A stretch of DNA of 32,848 nucleotides from a bacterium (GCA_035530055.1 DATKVN010000028.1:1-32848), one strand, 5' to 3'. Shown: positions 6,863 to 15,884, counted from the stretch's first letter. The notes: a model not told the origin generated them from the sequence alone. Numbers and translations are program-made.

Positions 6863-9514
6863 ATGAGAAAAATTTTAAGTCTACTTCCGATATACTTCCT
6901 ATTGATTCTTCTTCTTTTCCTTTTGGGCTGTGCGGGGGTGCCGCCAGCGGAAAGAGAAGTGAGGAGAGTTCCTCTGAAGCCTCCCGAAGTTCCCAGGCAG
7001 CTCCTCTGCCTCGCTCTTATCTGGGATGGGGAGATACCACGCGCGGGTGAGGCTAATTCCCAAACGATAATGAATCTTTTAGCCTTGTTAGAACGTTATC
7101 CCCAGACAGAAATGACTTTCAATTTATCTCCGGAAATGGTTGAGAATATGAGTTTGGGAGCGGTGGATATTTGTAGACGACTGCAAGACTCGGGTCGGAT
7201 TGCAGTGGCAATGGTGCCTCCCGGCCGTCCCGTTCTTCCGCTTCTTTATGACACGGATTTAGTAAGTGTGTCGATGCCAGAGGCTTCATTACCTGCCAAG
7301 AAATACGAACATCCTGAAGATGTTAGAGCCGGAATAATGAAGGGAGTAAGCTTTTATCGGAAATATTTTGGCAAGTTTCCTCGCGGGATCTGGCTTCCCG
7401 AAGGCGCGGTAGCTCAGGAAGTATTGGAGATTGTTGGTGATTGTCGATTGGAATGGATGGCTTCTGGCGAGGAAGTGCTGGAAAGTTCGTTGAATATTGA
7501 ATTCTCCAGGAATGACCAGGGCCGGCTCCTGAATCCTGAGTTTCTGTATCGGCCTTATATTGTGTCTGGGGAGAAAAGAAAAGTAACGATGATTTTCCGC
7601 GACAGGATGTTCAGCGATAGAATCAATCTTGTCTATCCATTAATGAGTGGAGAGGAAGCGGTGGGGGATTTTATGGAACGTCTCTATTCCATTCAACAGA
7701 AATGGAAAGAGAAATCCCCTCCTCTGGTGACCATAATTATAGATAATGACGAGAGCGTATATTTTTTAAGTCAGCTTTTTAATCAACTTGAGAAAGACCC
7801 CTTAATAAAGACTGTTACCGTACAAGAGTATCTGGAAGACTATCCTGCGGTAGCGAGCATAAAAAAACTATGGCCAGGTTCTCTGGTCAATGCAAATTTT
7901 GATAGCTGGATTGGCGAAGAAGAAGAAAATATCGCCTGGGAATTTTTGGCTGAAGCAAGGGCAGATTTGGAAGGTTATAAAAATAGTGGTAGAGCGATAA
8001 TTGAGAAGCTGGATGAAGCGTTTGCAACAATTTTAAAAGCCTCCGATAGTAAATGGTTCTGGTGGTACGGTGAAGACCAGAATTCCGGTAGGGATGAGAT
8101 TTTTGACCAGGAATACAGGAGCTTGTTGATTAAAGTCTATCAGACTATTGGTAGCGAACCGCCGGGGAGACTGTTCCAGCCAATTGTTGCTCAGAAGGAG
8201 TTCATCCCTGAGAGGGAAATTGTAGACTTAGTTACTCCCCAGATTGATGGTATAATCGATGAAGGAGAATGGGATAATGCCGGCTACTATCGGGCTGAGG
8301 GGTGCGAGATATTCGATAAAATCTACTACGGATACGATAGATTTAATCTCTATCTCCGGGTGGATACGAAAGATTTGCTCGCTGAAAGAAAGGGGACGGA
8401 ATTCTTCATTGGATTCTATATAGGGACACCCGGGGCGGGTAAGTATAATCTGTCTACTCGCTACGTAGAACCTAGTGCAGGGAGAACATTGGGATTTGGA
8501 CTATCTAACGAAGTAGCAATTTGGTTTAACCAATTTACTCTGGATTATGAGGCTGGGAGAGGAAGGGCAGTCCTTTCCAGTGCCACAGGGAAAGATACCT
8601 GGCAACCTATCACTGATATCTATTCTATGGCAGTGGGAGCCTATTCATTAGAAATTGGGATACCCCTTAAATACCTTAACGTTTCAGTTGGAGAAGCATT
8701 GGGAATGATTGCTGTGGCAGTAGAGGATGGCGTGGAATTAGAGAGTATGCCACCTTTTGGACCTATTAGTATAATTCTTCCCGAGCTGTTTCATAAGGGG
8801 GCAATTATTTCAAGAATTATCGACCCTGTTGGTGATGATTACGGACCGGGCACCTATACTTATCCTGCCGATGCGGTGTTTAAGCCCGGCTCATTCGATA
8901 TTCGTGAGTTTTCCGTAAGTGAAGGGCTGGATTATGTGATTTTTAAGGTTAAATTGGGGATAATTGAAAATCCCTGGAATTCTCCTTCTGGTCTCAGTTT
9001 ACAGATTATTGATGTTTACATTGACTTGAATAACAGGGCAGGAGCTGGCTCTATGCAACTTCTTCCCGGAAGGAATGCTTACGCCAGGGCTGAGGATGCC
9101 TGGGAATATGCAATCTCTGTGGATGGCTGGCAACAGATTATGTATAAGATAGATTCGGCTGGCAAGCCGGTTAAATTGACAGACCTGGAAGTGAGGGTCA
9201 ATTCCACCATAGGAGAGGTTACCATTTATGTTCCCCGAAAGTTAATCCGTGGAGATCCTCGGAATTGGGGATATTTGCCAATGGTCTTGGCTTACGACGG
9301 AGAGGCTGCACCACGAAATTGGAAGGTGAGAGAGGTTAAGCAAACAAACGATGAGTTCTCCTTTGGGGGTGCCTACTTGTCCTTAAATAATAACACAAGA
9401 AGTAGTCCAAATATTATCGACCTCGTTCTGCCTCGGGGAGAAAATCAGAAAAATTTACTGGGTGTTTACAGGAAAGATAAAGCAGTGGAAATCCCTGCAA
9501 TAAGAGTAAGATAA
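6863..9514 (+). CDS. Lipoprotein with GH57-like domain and glucodextranase-type C-terminal module
   Basis: 883 residues. A signal peptide (1-22) ends in a lipobox LLGC, so Cys23 is probably lipidated. Residues ~47-440 resemble the GH57 amylopullulanase catalytic region: NLSPEM near 87, GIWLPE with Glu180 at the nucleophile position, MIFRDRMFSD (243-252) at the proton-donor region, and WFWWYGEDQ (398-406) with FDQEYRSLL. However, the first conserved GH57 motif (HQP) is replaced by IWDGEIP (53-59) and the usual LDGENxWE is IIDNDES (292-298). Residues ~455-640 start with IDGIIDEGEWDNA, like CBM9/DOMON folds; ~640-870 match the glucodextranase C-terminal module (DPVGDDYGPGTY). Likely an envelope-anchored alpha-glucan-active or glucan-binding protein, possibly with altered catalysis. 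It has its own promoter and stands alone. Confidence 0.8.
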   Translation: MRKILSLLPIYFLLILLLFLLGCAGVPPAEREVRRVPLKPPEVPRQLLCLALIWDGEIPRAGEANSQTIMNLLALLERYPQTEMTFNLSPEMVENMSLGAVDICRRLQDSGRIAVAMVPPGRPVLPLLYDTDLVSVSMPEASLPAKKYEHPEDVRAGIMKGVSFYRKYFGKFPRGIWLPEGAVAQEVLEIVGDCRLEWMASGEEVLESSLNIEFSRNDQGRLLNPEFLYRPYIVSGEKRKVTMIFRDRMFSDRINLVYPLMSGEEAVGDFMERLYSIQQKWKEKSPPLVTIIIDNDESVYFLSQLFNQLEKDPLIKTVTVQEYLEDYPAVASIKKLWPGSLVNANFDSWIGEEEENIAWEFLAEARADLEGYKNSGRAIIEKLDEAFATILKASDSKWFWWYGEDQNSGRDEIFDQEYRSLLIKVYQTIGSEPPGRLFQPIVAQKEFIPEREIVDLVTPQIDGIIDEGEWDNAGYYRAEGCEIFDKIYYGYDRFNLYLRVDTKDLLAERKGTEFFIGFYIGTPGAGKYNLSTRYVEPSAGRTLGFGLSNEVAIWFNQFTLDYEAGRGRAVLSSATGKDTWQPITDIYSMAVGAYSLEIGIPLKYLNVSVGEALGMIAVAVEDGVELESMPPFGPISIILPELFHKGAIISRIIDPVGDDYGPGTYTYPADAVFKPGSFDIREFSVSEGLDYVIFKVKLGIIENPWNSPSGLSLQIIDVYIDLNNRAGAGSMQLLPGRNAYARAEDAWEYAISVDGWQQIMYKIDSAGKPVKLTDLEVRVNSTIGEVTIYVPRKLIRGDPRNWGYLPMVLAYDGEAAPRNWKVREVKQTNDEFSFGGAYLSLNNNTRSSPNIIDLVLPRGENQKNLLGVYRKDKAVEIPAIRVR

Positions 9515-9522
9515 TGCAGATT

Positions 9523-9544
9523 GTAGGCACGGTTTTAACCGTGC
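9523..9544. repeat. GTAG-GCACGGTT hairpin
   Basis: GTAG (9523-9526) followed by GCACGGTT / TT / AACCGTGC (9527-9544). The identical hairpin with the same GTAG lead recurs at 22698-22719, 13 kb away, in front of the first foldase gene. Here it sits 12 bases after the GH57-like gene stop, without a T-run. Confidence 0.8.
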
Positions 9545-9554
9545 AAAATTGGCT

Positions 9555-9639
9555 GGAGTCCTCCCGAAAGGGAGGGATGATAGACGGAATCTCCGACTAA
9601 TCGGAAGAGTCCAGTCAACCTTGCTTTCGCAAGGACTCC
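9555..9639. repeat. GGAGTCC-type composite palindrome with three inner hairpins
   Basis: Outer arms GGAGTCC (9555-9561) and GGACTCC (9633-9639). Inner hairpins: CCTCCC / GAAA / GGGAGG (9560-9575), CCGA / CTAA / TCGG (9593-9604), and CCTTGC / TTTC / GCAAGG (9619-9634). The left and right loops GAAA and TTTC are complementary. The right half is identical to the right half of the element at 25463; the left stem differs from that one by compensating changes (CCTCCC against CCGCCC). Confidence 0.85.
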
Positions 9640-9681
9640 ACATTATTATCTTTTAAATATGAGTAAAGGAGGGTGAGGAAA

Positions 9682-11223
9682 ATGAGAAAGGCTAAAATTT
9701 GGATTTTGATGTTGGCGCTGGTTTTGTTTCTTTCGTTATTTTTGGGATTTACCTGTAAAGGAAAAATGGGTGGAGAAGAGATACTGCTAACCAAGAAGGA
9801 GACGTCTTCTGAAGAAGCTGTATCTGTCCCTAATGGAGTGATGGAGCTTCAAGAAGCTTTTGCCAATGTGGCTGAGGCGGTAAAGCCTGCGGTGGTAAAT
9901 ATCTCTGCCGTGCAGATTCTGAAGACAGAGGTTCCTTATTATCAATTCTACTTTGGCGACCCTTTTGAAGATTTTTTTGATGAGTTTTTTGGGAAGCCCA
10001 GAGAGAAGATGCCGGAGCCTGAGAAAAAGGAATTCAAGCGACGGCTGGAAGGAACTGGTTCGGGGGTAATTATCGACCCCCGGGGCTATATATTGACAAA
10101 TTACCACGTAATTGCCGGAGCAGAGGAGATTAAGGTCACATTATCTAATGGCGAGGAGAAAAAATACGATGGTAAGGTAGTCGGTAAAGACCCTAGAACT
10201 GACTTGGCTGTAATTGAAATAAAAGCGAAGGAGAAATTTCCTGTAGCTAAACTCGGTGATTCGGATAAGATAAGGATTGGAGATTGGGCGATAGCCATTG
10301 GCTCTCCGTTTGGATTAAAGCAGACCTTAACCGTGGGCGTGGTTAGCGCGAAGAGGCAGTCGCTGTATGTTGAAGGTAAAGAGTATAGAGATATGATTCA
10401 GACTGATGCTTCCATTAACCGGGGCAATAGTGGTGGTCCACTGGTTAATATTAAAGGAGAGGTTATCGGGATAAACACAGCAATCTATGCTCCCACGGGA
10501 GTTTTTGCAGGCGTAGGATTTGCTATTCCCATTAATAACGCAAAAGAGATTCTCGATGAGTTAATCGAAAAGGGAAAGGTTGTGCGTGGATGGTTGGGAA
10601 TAGAGATAAGAGAAGTGGACGAAGTTATAGCCAAACAATTTAGCCTTCCCAACACAAAAGGGGTTCTGGTAAATAGAGTAATAGAAAACTCTGCTGCAGA
10701 GAAAGGGGGAATGAACAGGGGTGATGTGATTATAAGAATTGAAGACCATAAAGTTGAAAGCGTGAGGGACCTCCAGGAAGTAGTGTCCAGAACAAAACCG
10801 GGAAAGAAGGTAAAAGTAATGGTAATTAGAGAAAAAAAGGAAATCGCACTCACCATAAAATTGGAAGAAATGCCAGAGACGACTGAGGAGGCAAAAGTAA
10901 AGGAAGAAAAAAAAGAAATAGGGGAAGGAGAAGTTGAAGAGTGGTTGGGTATGAAGGTAGAAACATTAACCCCTGCTTTGGCCAAAAACTACGGTATCGA
11001 AGATGGAAAAGGAATAATAATTGTGGAAATTGAGATTGGGAGCAAGGCTGAAGAGATGGGTCTGGTGGAAGGTGACTTGATAAGGAGTATAAACCGGCAA
11101 TCCATAGTAGATTGTAAAGAGTTTAAGAAAGTGGTTAAGAAAGTAGACCTTTCACAGGGAGTAATTTTTGACATTGTCCGTCGGGGTCGTCCCGTATACA
11201 TAACCTATATGGAGCAAAAGTGA
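9682..11223 (+). CDS. DegP/HtrA-family periplasmic serine protease with two PDZ domains
   Basis: Trypsin-like envelope quality-control protease. Residues 1-24 form a hydrophobic signal segment (the LGFTC stretch is not a good lipobox). The catalytic triad is visible: TNYHVI with His142, RTDLAVI with Asp174, and GNSGGPL with Ser250. PDZ1 spans ~304-393; an acidic/basic linker (about 394-420) is rich in Glu and Lys; PDZ2 spans ~421-508. The 513-residue length is normal for DegP-type proteins. I choose the ATG at 9682, about 9 bases after AAAGGAGG, over the in-frame GTG at 9673, which overlaps that site. A weak TTGCTT(17)TATTAT promoter-like pair straddles the end of the upstream repeat (9621-9649). 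The stop overlaps the next gene's GTG start by four bases. Confidence 0.93.
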   Translation: MRKAKIWILMLALVLFLSLFLGFTCKGKMGGEEILLTKKETSSEEAVSVPNGVMELQEAFANVAEAVKPAVVNISAVQILKTEVPYYQFYFGDPFEDFFDEFFGKPREKMPEPEKKEFKRRLEGTGSGVIIDPRGYILTNYHVIAGAEEIKVTLSNGEEKKYDGKVVGKDPRTDLAVIEIKAKEKFPVAKLGDSDKIRIGDWAIAIGSPFGLKQTLTVGVVSAKRQSLYVEGKEYRDMIQTDASINRGNSGGPLVNIKGEVIGINTAIYAPTGVFAGVGFAIPINNAKEILDELIEKGKVVRGWLGIEIREVDEVIAKQFSLPNTKGVLVNRVIENSAAEKGGMNRGDVIIRIEDHKVESVRDLQEVVSRTKPGKKVKVMVIREKKEIALTIKLEEMPETTEEAKVKEEKKEIGEGEVEEWLGMKVETLTPALAKNYGIEDGKGIIIVEIEIGSKAEEMGLVEGDLIRSINRQSIVDCKEFKKVVKKVDLSQGVIFDIVRRGRPVYITYMEQK

Positions 11224-13205
11224 GAAAGCGTAGCTCGTCTGTTGACAGAGCTGAGACTGATAGGCAATCGAATCTTTCTTTAATATTAACAGGTTATTCA
11301 GAAAAAATTATCCTGGGAGTATTCATATTTTTTGTACTCTTCTCTACCTTGGCAATCGATGTTAAACTTACTCGCTATAAGCTCTTTGTGATGCAACTAT
11401 CCGTTATCCTGCTTCTGGTTTTCTGGATAGTGAGGATGATGCTTGAGGGCCGGCTCGTTCTCAAAAGTAACCTCCTTAATTTACCCATCCTCTTCTATGG
11501 CCTTGCCATTTCTCTCTATTACATACTTTCCCGAGATAAGTTGGTAGCGAGGAATGAATTCCAGAGAATGCTAATTTGTGTGTTCGTTTTCTTTGTCGTT
11601 GCCAACAACATTCGTGATAGAAGAAACTTGAATTATATACTTTCTGCCTGGCTTTTGGGAAGTATCTTTGTCTCGCTGAATGGAATTAGCTCCTTCTGGG
11701 CAGTTAAGAGTCCTGCAAATGTTTTGACTTCACTCTTTTCCTGGCTGGCTGGAATTTTCTCAAGTATCGATAAGTGGCTTCACCTTCCACTGAGGGAATT
11801 CTTTGGTATCGCTCATTATGGACCTAACCAGCGTCCTTTTGCCACTTTTGGCAATCCCAATTTCTTTGCAGGCTACATAATAGTTTGTTTACCAATATTT
11901 TTCTCTATGTTTTTAACTGAAAGGAAGATATGGAAACTACTATTTGGTCTTAGTACTTTGCTTTTGCTTCTCAATTTATACTTTACAGCTACACGGGGGG
12001 CATGGGGTGGCTTCATAATTTCCTTTCTGATTTTTGTAACACTTTACAGCAAACAGGTTGGAGGGGAGCGGTGGCAGAAGTTCTGGAAGGGAAAGTTAAA
12101 ATTTATTATTCCTTTGTTTTTGATTTTTCTTCTACATTTTGGATTAATGTCCACCAGTCAAAAATATAAGAAGACGATTGAAGCAGGAACTGACAAAGTT
12201 CACCAGATACTCACCCGGCGCACTGAGCGTTTACTGATCTGGAGAGATACATTGGTAATGGGGCTCAATAACCCTGTGGGAGTAGGGATTGGAGCATTTC
12301 ACATATATTTTCCCCGCTATGCCTCAGAGGAACTTCTGAAAATTCTGCCGCAGGATAGGTTTATTGTCAATTATGCTCACAACGAGTTTTTGGAAATCTG
12401 GTCGGAAACAGGTCTTATTGGAATTGGCATCTTTATCTGGACAATTTTTGCCTTCTTTGCTCAAGGGAGGCTACTGTTGAAGGAAGATTCGAGTCTTAAG
12501 TCCCAGAAAATTTTAACTCTGGGGTGGCTTGCCTCAAGCGCTGGAATTCTTGCACATAGCTTTGTTTCGGTTAATATGCGGTTCATTGTAACTGCAGTCT
12601 ATTTCTATTTTGTGCTTGGCCTCTTGGCTTCCCAGTGTAAGAGAGAGATAATGGTGCCCATAGATTGGCCAAGAGCTTTAAAGCTAACTATAATTGGGCT
12701 TGTCTTCTGTATGGGAATACTCTCTATAAAGGGAATAGTTAAACCTTTTCGTGCCCACAAGTTATTGACAGAAGAGGTCAGTTTCTTTGAGCAGAAAGAA
12801 GTTGACCCCCAGAAGACAATTGTAGCACTTGAGGAAACTGTTAAAACCGATCCCTATAATGCTTTGGCTTATTACAGGCTGGGATGGGTTTACGCAAAGG
12901 AGAAGAATTGGATACAAGCTGTCAAGAATTTTGAGATAGCCTGTAGATTGAACCCTGAACTTCCAGGAGCAAGGAATAATTTGGGAAATATCTACTTTAC
13001 TTTAGGAAATAAACAGAAGGCGATTGAGAATTATCAGAAGGCGATTGCCATCAATCCCGGTATGATTGATGCCCATTTCAATTTAGGATATTGTTATTAT
13101 ACTGTAGGAAAACTTAAAGAAGCTGCTGATGAATTCAAAAAGGTTCTGGAGCTTGACCCCGATAATTATAAAGCCACGATAATGATTGAGAAGATGGTGC
13201 AATAA
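11220..13205 (+). CDS. O-antigen ligase/polymerase-like membrane protein with C-terminal TPR repeats
   Basis: 661 residues. Roughly ten to twelve hydrophobic membrane segments cover ~27-500. The Wzy_C/WaaL-type loop is recognisable: a TATRGAWGG segment near 258-266, RLLIWRDTL near 337-345, and the YAHNEFLEIWSETGLIG block (385-401) that carries the family's conserved His. After the last membrane segment comes a soluble tail with three tetratricopeptide repeats (~540-650: A-Y-Y-R-L-G-W-V-Y-A, A-R-N-N-L-G-N-I-Y, A-H-F-N-L-G-Y-C-Y). Fusions of this kind transfer or polymerise glycans at the inner membrane's periplasmic face; the glycan here is unknown, and no sugar-transferase cluster is nearby. 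GTG start 11220 overlaps the protease stop, with GGAG at 11211-11214. Confidence 0.85.
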   Translation: MRKRSSSVDRAETDRQSNLSLILTGYSEKIILGVFIFFVLFSTLAIDVKLTRYKLFVMQLSVILLLVFWIVRMMLEGRLVLKSNLLNLPILFYGLAISLYYILSRDKLVARNEFQRMLICVFVFFVVANNIRDRRNLNYILSAWLLGSIFVSLNGISSFWAVKSPANVLTSLFSWLAGIFSSIDKWLHLPLREFFGIAHYGPNQRPFATFGNPNFFAGYIIVCLPIFFSMFLTERKIWKLLFGLSTLLLLLNLYFTATRGAWGGFIISFLIFVTLYSKQVGGERWQKFWKGKLKFIIPLFLIFLLHFGLMSTSQKYKKTIEAGTDKVHQILTRRTERLLIWRDTLVMGLNNPVGVGIGAFHIYFPRYASEELLKILPQDRFIVNYAHNEFLEIWSETGLIGIGIFIWTIFAFFAQGRLLLKEDSSLKSQKILTLGWLASSAGILAHSFVSVNMRFIVTAVYFYFVLGLLASQCKREIMVPIDWPRALKLTIIGLVFCMGILSIKGIVKPFRAHKLLTEEVSFFEQKEVDPQKTIVALEETVKTDPYNALAYYRLGWVYAKEKNWIQAVKNFEIACRLNPELPGARNNLGNIYFTLGNKQKAIENYQKAIAINPGMIDAHFNLGYCYYTVGKLKEAADEFKKVLELDPDNYKATIMIEKMVQ

Positions 13206-13207
13206 AT

Positions 13208-13322
13208 GTAGCTGCAGAGCGAAGCTCTGCATTGTAGGGGCGACACTCCGTGGTCGCCCAAAGGAAGGGACGGCACAGAGTCCGTCCCCTACAGACAGGC
13301 AAAGCTTGCGCTTTGCTGCTAC
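13208..13322. repeat. GTAGC ... GCTAC composite element with four hairpins
   Basis: GTAGC (13208-13212) and GCTAC (13318-13322) are inverted ends. Inside, in order: GCAGAGC / GAA / GCTCTGC (13214-13230); GGGCGAC pairing with GTCGCCC (13238-13259) after a GTAGG lead; GGGACGG / CACAGAGT / CCGTCCC (13267-13288) followed by CTAC; and GCAAAGC / TTGC / GCTTTGC (13299-13316). The first and last stems differ by one compensating pair (GCAGAGC against GCAAAGC). Much of the element is read as open frame upstream of the helicase start. Confidence 0.85.
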
Positions 13323-13369
13323 AAATCTTGCTGATGCGAGTGGTTACGAAAAAAAGGAGTTCTGGTTTT

Positions 13370-15553
13370 ATGGAGAAGAGAACGAAAGGCTATAATTTAC
13401 TGAATGACCTCAATCCTCCACAGAGAGAAGCGGTGGAACATATTCAAGGTCCCCTTCTCATTTTAGCCGGAGCGGGCTCGGGGAAGACCAGAGTAATTAC
13501 TTATCGCATAGCCTATCTAATTGAGAGGGGTATCTCTCCCTGGAATATCCTGGCGGTTACTTTTACTAACAAAGCAGCAGGAGAGATGCGGGAAAGGGTG
13601 GACCGCTTGGTGGGAAGTAAGGGGAGGAGCGTCTGGATTTCTACTTTCCATTCATTTGGGGCACGGCTTCTACGTGAAGAAATTGATAAGATTGGTGGGA
13701 GTAGACACTTCATCATCTACGATGAGGTGGACCAGTTGAACTTAATCAAAGAGTGTATGAAAGAATTAGATATTGATGAGAAAAGATTTAAGATAACAGT
13801 AACTCAAGCACTCATAAATAGGGCTAAGGATAATCTGGTCGATGCCGATTCATTTACTATTTATGCTCAAGCTTCTGATGACTACTACCGTAGAGTTGTA
13901 GCTGATATTTATCAACTTTACCAGAGGAAGCTTAAAGGGAGTTCTGCTTTAGATTTCGCTGACCTTTTGATGGAGGTGGTTAGACTTTTTAAAGAGAAAA
14001 AAGAGATATTGGAGAAATACCAGGAGCGGTTCCAATATATTATGGTTGACGAGTATCAAGATACCAATCACGCTCAGTATCTATTGACTAAACTTTTAGC
14101 TTCAGAACATAAGAATATATGCGTTGTTGGTGACGATGACCAATCTATCTATTCATTTAGGGGGGCAGACCTGCGCAATATCTTGCATTTCGAAAAAGAC
14201 TATGAAGATGTTAAAGTTATAAAATTGGAGCAGAATTATCGTTCTACAAAGAATATTCTCAATATGGCCTGGAAAGTGGTCAAGAATAACAGATATCGGA
14301 AGGAGAAGAAACTGTGGACAAATCGGGAAGAGGGAATGCCTGTGGAGTATGCCCAAGTGGATAACGAAATCGATGAGGCTAATCTGGTGGCAGAAGAAAT
14401 GATTAGATTGATGGAAGAAGAGCACATTCTTAGAGACTTTGCAGTATTCTATCGGACGAATGCACAGTCGAGGGTTCTGGAAGATGCTTTCAGGAAAGCT
14501 AAAATAAATTATACCATTGTGGGAGGCATGAGATTCTATGAGCGAAAGGAGATAAAAGACATTTTGGCTTACTTAAGGATTATAATCAATCCCCTGGATT
14601 CTCTTAGTCTGAAAAGGATACTTAATGTCCCCCGTCGTGGCATAGGCAAGAGAACTTTGAACTATTTAGAACAATATGCTCATAGATACCAGAAATCGCT
14701 CTTTGAAACTCTCACGAAAGTTCGCGAGATTAAGACAGTTTCTGTGCGTATCTCTTCTCGTCTTGAAGATTTCATAAACCTGATTGGGGAGTTACGAGAG
14801 AAGAGTAGAAACTTAACGGCGAAAGAGTTAACGCGCTTGGTAATAGAGACGACAGGTTACTTAAATGAACTTGCCAGTGAAGATACTGTTGAGGCCGAGA
14901 GCAGAATTGGGAATGTAAAAGAATTGGTCTCTGCAGTGGGAGAATTTGAAGAGCAGTCAGAAAATAAGACTATAGAGGTTTTTCTGGAGCAGGTGTCTTT
15001 AATTGCTGATATAGATACCTGGGATGAGGAAAATGATAGGGTGACTCTGATGACTTTCCATTTAGCTAAAGGTCTGGAATTTCCTGTGGTCTTCGTTACC
15101 GGTTTGGAAGAGGGGCTCTTTCCTTATGCCGATGCCCTTTATGACCAGGCAGAGATGGAAGAGGAGAGGAGACTATGTTATGTGGGAATGACCAGAGCCA
15201 AGGAGAGGCTTTATCTGACTTCAGCAAGCCAGAGGCGACTTTATGGACAGTGGAGGTGGAATGAGCCTTCTCGTTTTGTGGTAGAAGCTGGCCTCATAAA
15301 AGAGGAGGCAGGTCTCTTAGAGGGAGAAATTTCTCCTGATGAGGCTAAAGGCAAAAATATTTGTTCCTCTCTGTTCAGCCAGGCTCAAGCTGATGAGTGG
15401 CAGGTTGGTGCTCGAGTGAGGCATGAGGAGTTCGGTATGGGCAAAATATTGGAACGGAGTGGTTCTGGTGATGATATAAAGATTATTGTTCTTTTCGGAA
15501 ATGGTCAGTGGAGAAAATTTTTAGTAAAATATGCACCGATAGAGAAAATATAA
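13370..15553 (+). CDS. pcrA: UvrD/PcrA-type superfamily 1A DNA helicase
   Basis: ATP-dependent 3'-to-5' helicase of nucleotide excision and mismatch repair. The frame stays open to 13250, but that extension is translated repeat. ATG 13370 follows AAAAAGGAG (13351-13359) and gives the usual NLLNDLNPPQREAV start (727 residues). Motifs: Q-motif Gln18, Walker A AGAGSGKT (33-40), FTNKAAGEM (Ia), VDEYQD with Asp227-Glu228 (II), GDDDQSIYSFRGA (III), LEQNYRST (IV), TFHLAKGLEFPVVF (V; Leu where Ser is common) and YVGMTRAKERL (VI). The last ~50 residues (VGARVRHEEFGMGKI) match the C-terminal Tudor-like domain of PcrA/UvrD that contacts RNA polymerase. The gene ends 17 bases before gatC. Confidence 0.94.
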   Translation: MEKRTKGYNLLNDLNPPQREAVEHIQGPLLILAGAGSGKTRVITYRIAYLIERGISPWNILAVTFTNKAAGEMRERVDRLVGSKGRSVWISTFHSFGARLLREEIDKIGGSRHFIIYDEVDQLNLIKECMKELDIDEKRFKITVTQALINRAKDNLVDADSFTIYAQASDDYYRRVVADIYQLYQRKLKGSSALDFADLLMEVVRLFKEKKEILEKYQERFQYIMVDEYQDTNHAQYLLTKLLASEHKNICVVGDDDQSIYSFRGADLRNILHFEKDYEDVKVIKLEQNYRSTKNILNMAWKVVKNNRYRKEKKLWTNREEGMPVEYAQVDNEIDEANLVAEEMIRLMEEEHILRDFAVFYRTNAQSRVLEDAFRKAKINYTIVGGMRFYERKEIKDILAYLRIIINPLDSLSLKRILNVPRRGIGKRTLNYLEQYAHRYQKSLFETLTKVREIKTVSVRISSRLEDFINLIGELREKSRNLTAKELTRLVIETTGYLNELASEDTVEAESRIGNVKELVSAVGEFEEQSENKTIEVFLEQVSLIADIDTWDEENDRVTLMTFHLAKGLEFPVVFVTGLEEGLFPYADALYDQAEMEEERRLCYVGMTRAKERLYLTSASQRRLYGQWRWNEPSRFVVEAGLIKEEAGLLEGEISPDEAKGKNICSSLFSQAQADEWQVGARVRHEEFGMGKILERSGSGDDIKIIVLFGNGQWRKFLVKYAPIEKI

Positions 15554-15570
15554 AAGAGAAGAGAGGGGAA

Positions 15571-15855
15571 ATGATTACTAAAAAGGAAGTTGAATATGTT
15601 GCCAGGTTAGCGAGATTAAAGCTGACCGAAGACGAGAAAGAAAAGTATACAAAGCAACTGGCAGATATTTTGAAATATATTAATAAACTTAATGAGCTCG
15701 ATACAGAAAAAGTAGAACCTACTTCCCATGTGCTGCGTTTATCGAATGTTTTCCGCGAGGACAAGGTAAGACCGTCTTTGAAGCAGGAAGAGATTTTAGC
15801 CAATGCTCCGGAAGTGGAATCTAGTCACTTTAAAGTAAAAAAAATAATAGAATAA
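15571..15855 (+). CDS. gatC: Asp-tRNA(Asn)/Glu-tRNA(Gln) amidotransferase subunit C
   Basis: 94-residue small subunit of GatCAB, which amidates mischarged Glu-tRNA-Gln and Asp-tRNA-Asn. It reads MITKKEVEYVARLARLKLT at the start, then the R-x-D-K-V-R-P-S-L motif and a C-terminal APEVESSHFKVKKIIE, all typical of GatC. The frame is open 63 bases further upstream into the helicase gene, but ATG 15571, with GAGGGG a few bases before it, gives the family's usual start and length. It is followed by a palindromic element and then by a cyclophilin-like gene before gatA. Confidence 0.93.
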   Translation: MITKKEVEYVARLARLKLTEDEKEKYTKQLADILKYINKLNELDTEKVEPTSHVLRLSNVFREDKVRPSLKQEEILANAPEVESSHFKVKKIIE

Positions 15856-15884
15856 AATTAAAAGATAGTTTGTTCATCGTTTAG

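Noticed and set aside
9523-9639. Possible tRNA-like cloverleaf
   Set aside because: There is a cloverleaf fold potential but no T-loop, anticodon-loop or acceptor/CCA features of a tRNA, and the arms are typical of the repeat family.
10485-10985. 166-codon open frame on the minus strand inside the protease gene
   Set aside because: Antisense shadow of a gene with intact catalytic triad and PDZ domains; its Ser/Phe/Thr-rich composition is that of reverse-complemented Lys/Glu-rich coding sequence.
13186-13395. 69-codon open frame overlapping the end of the O-antigen-ligase gene and start of pcrA
   Set aside because: Made of repeat sequence in a frame different from both flanking genes.
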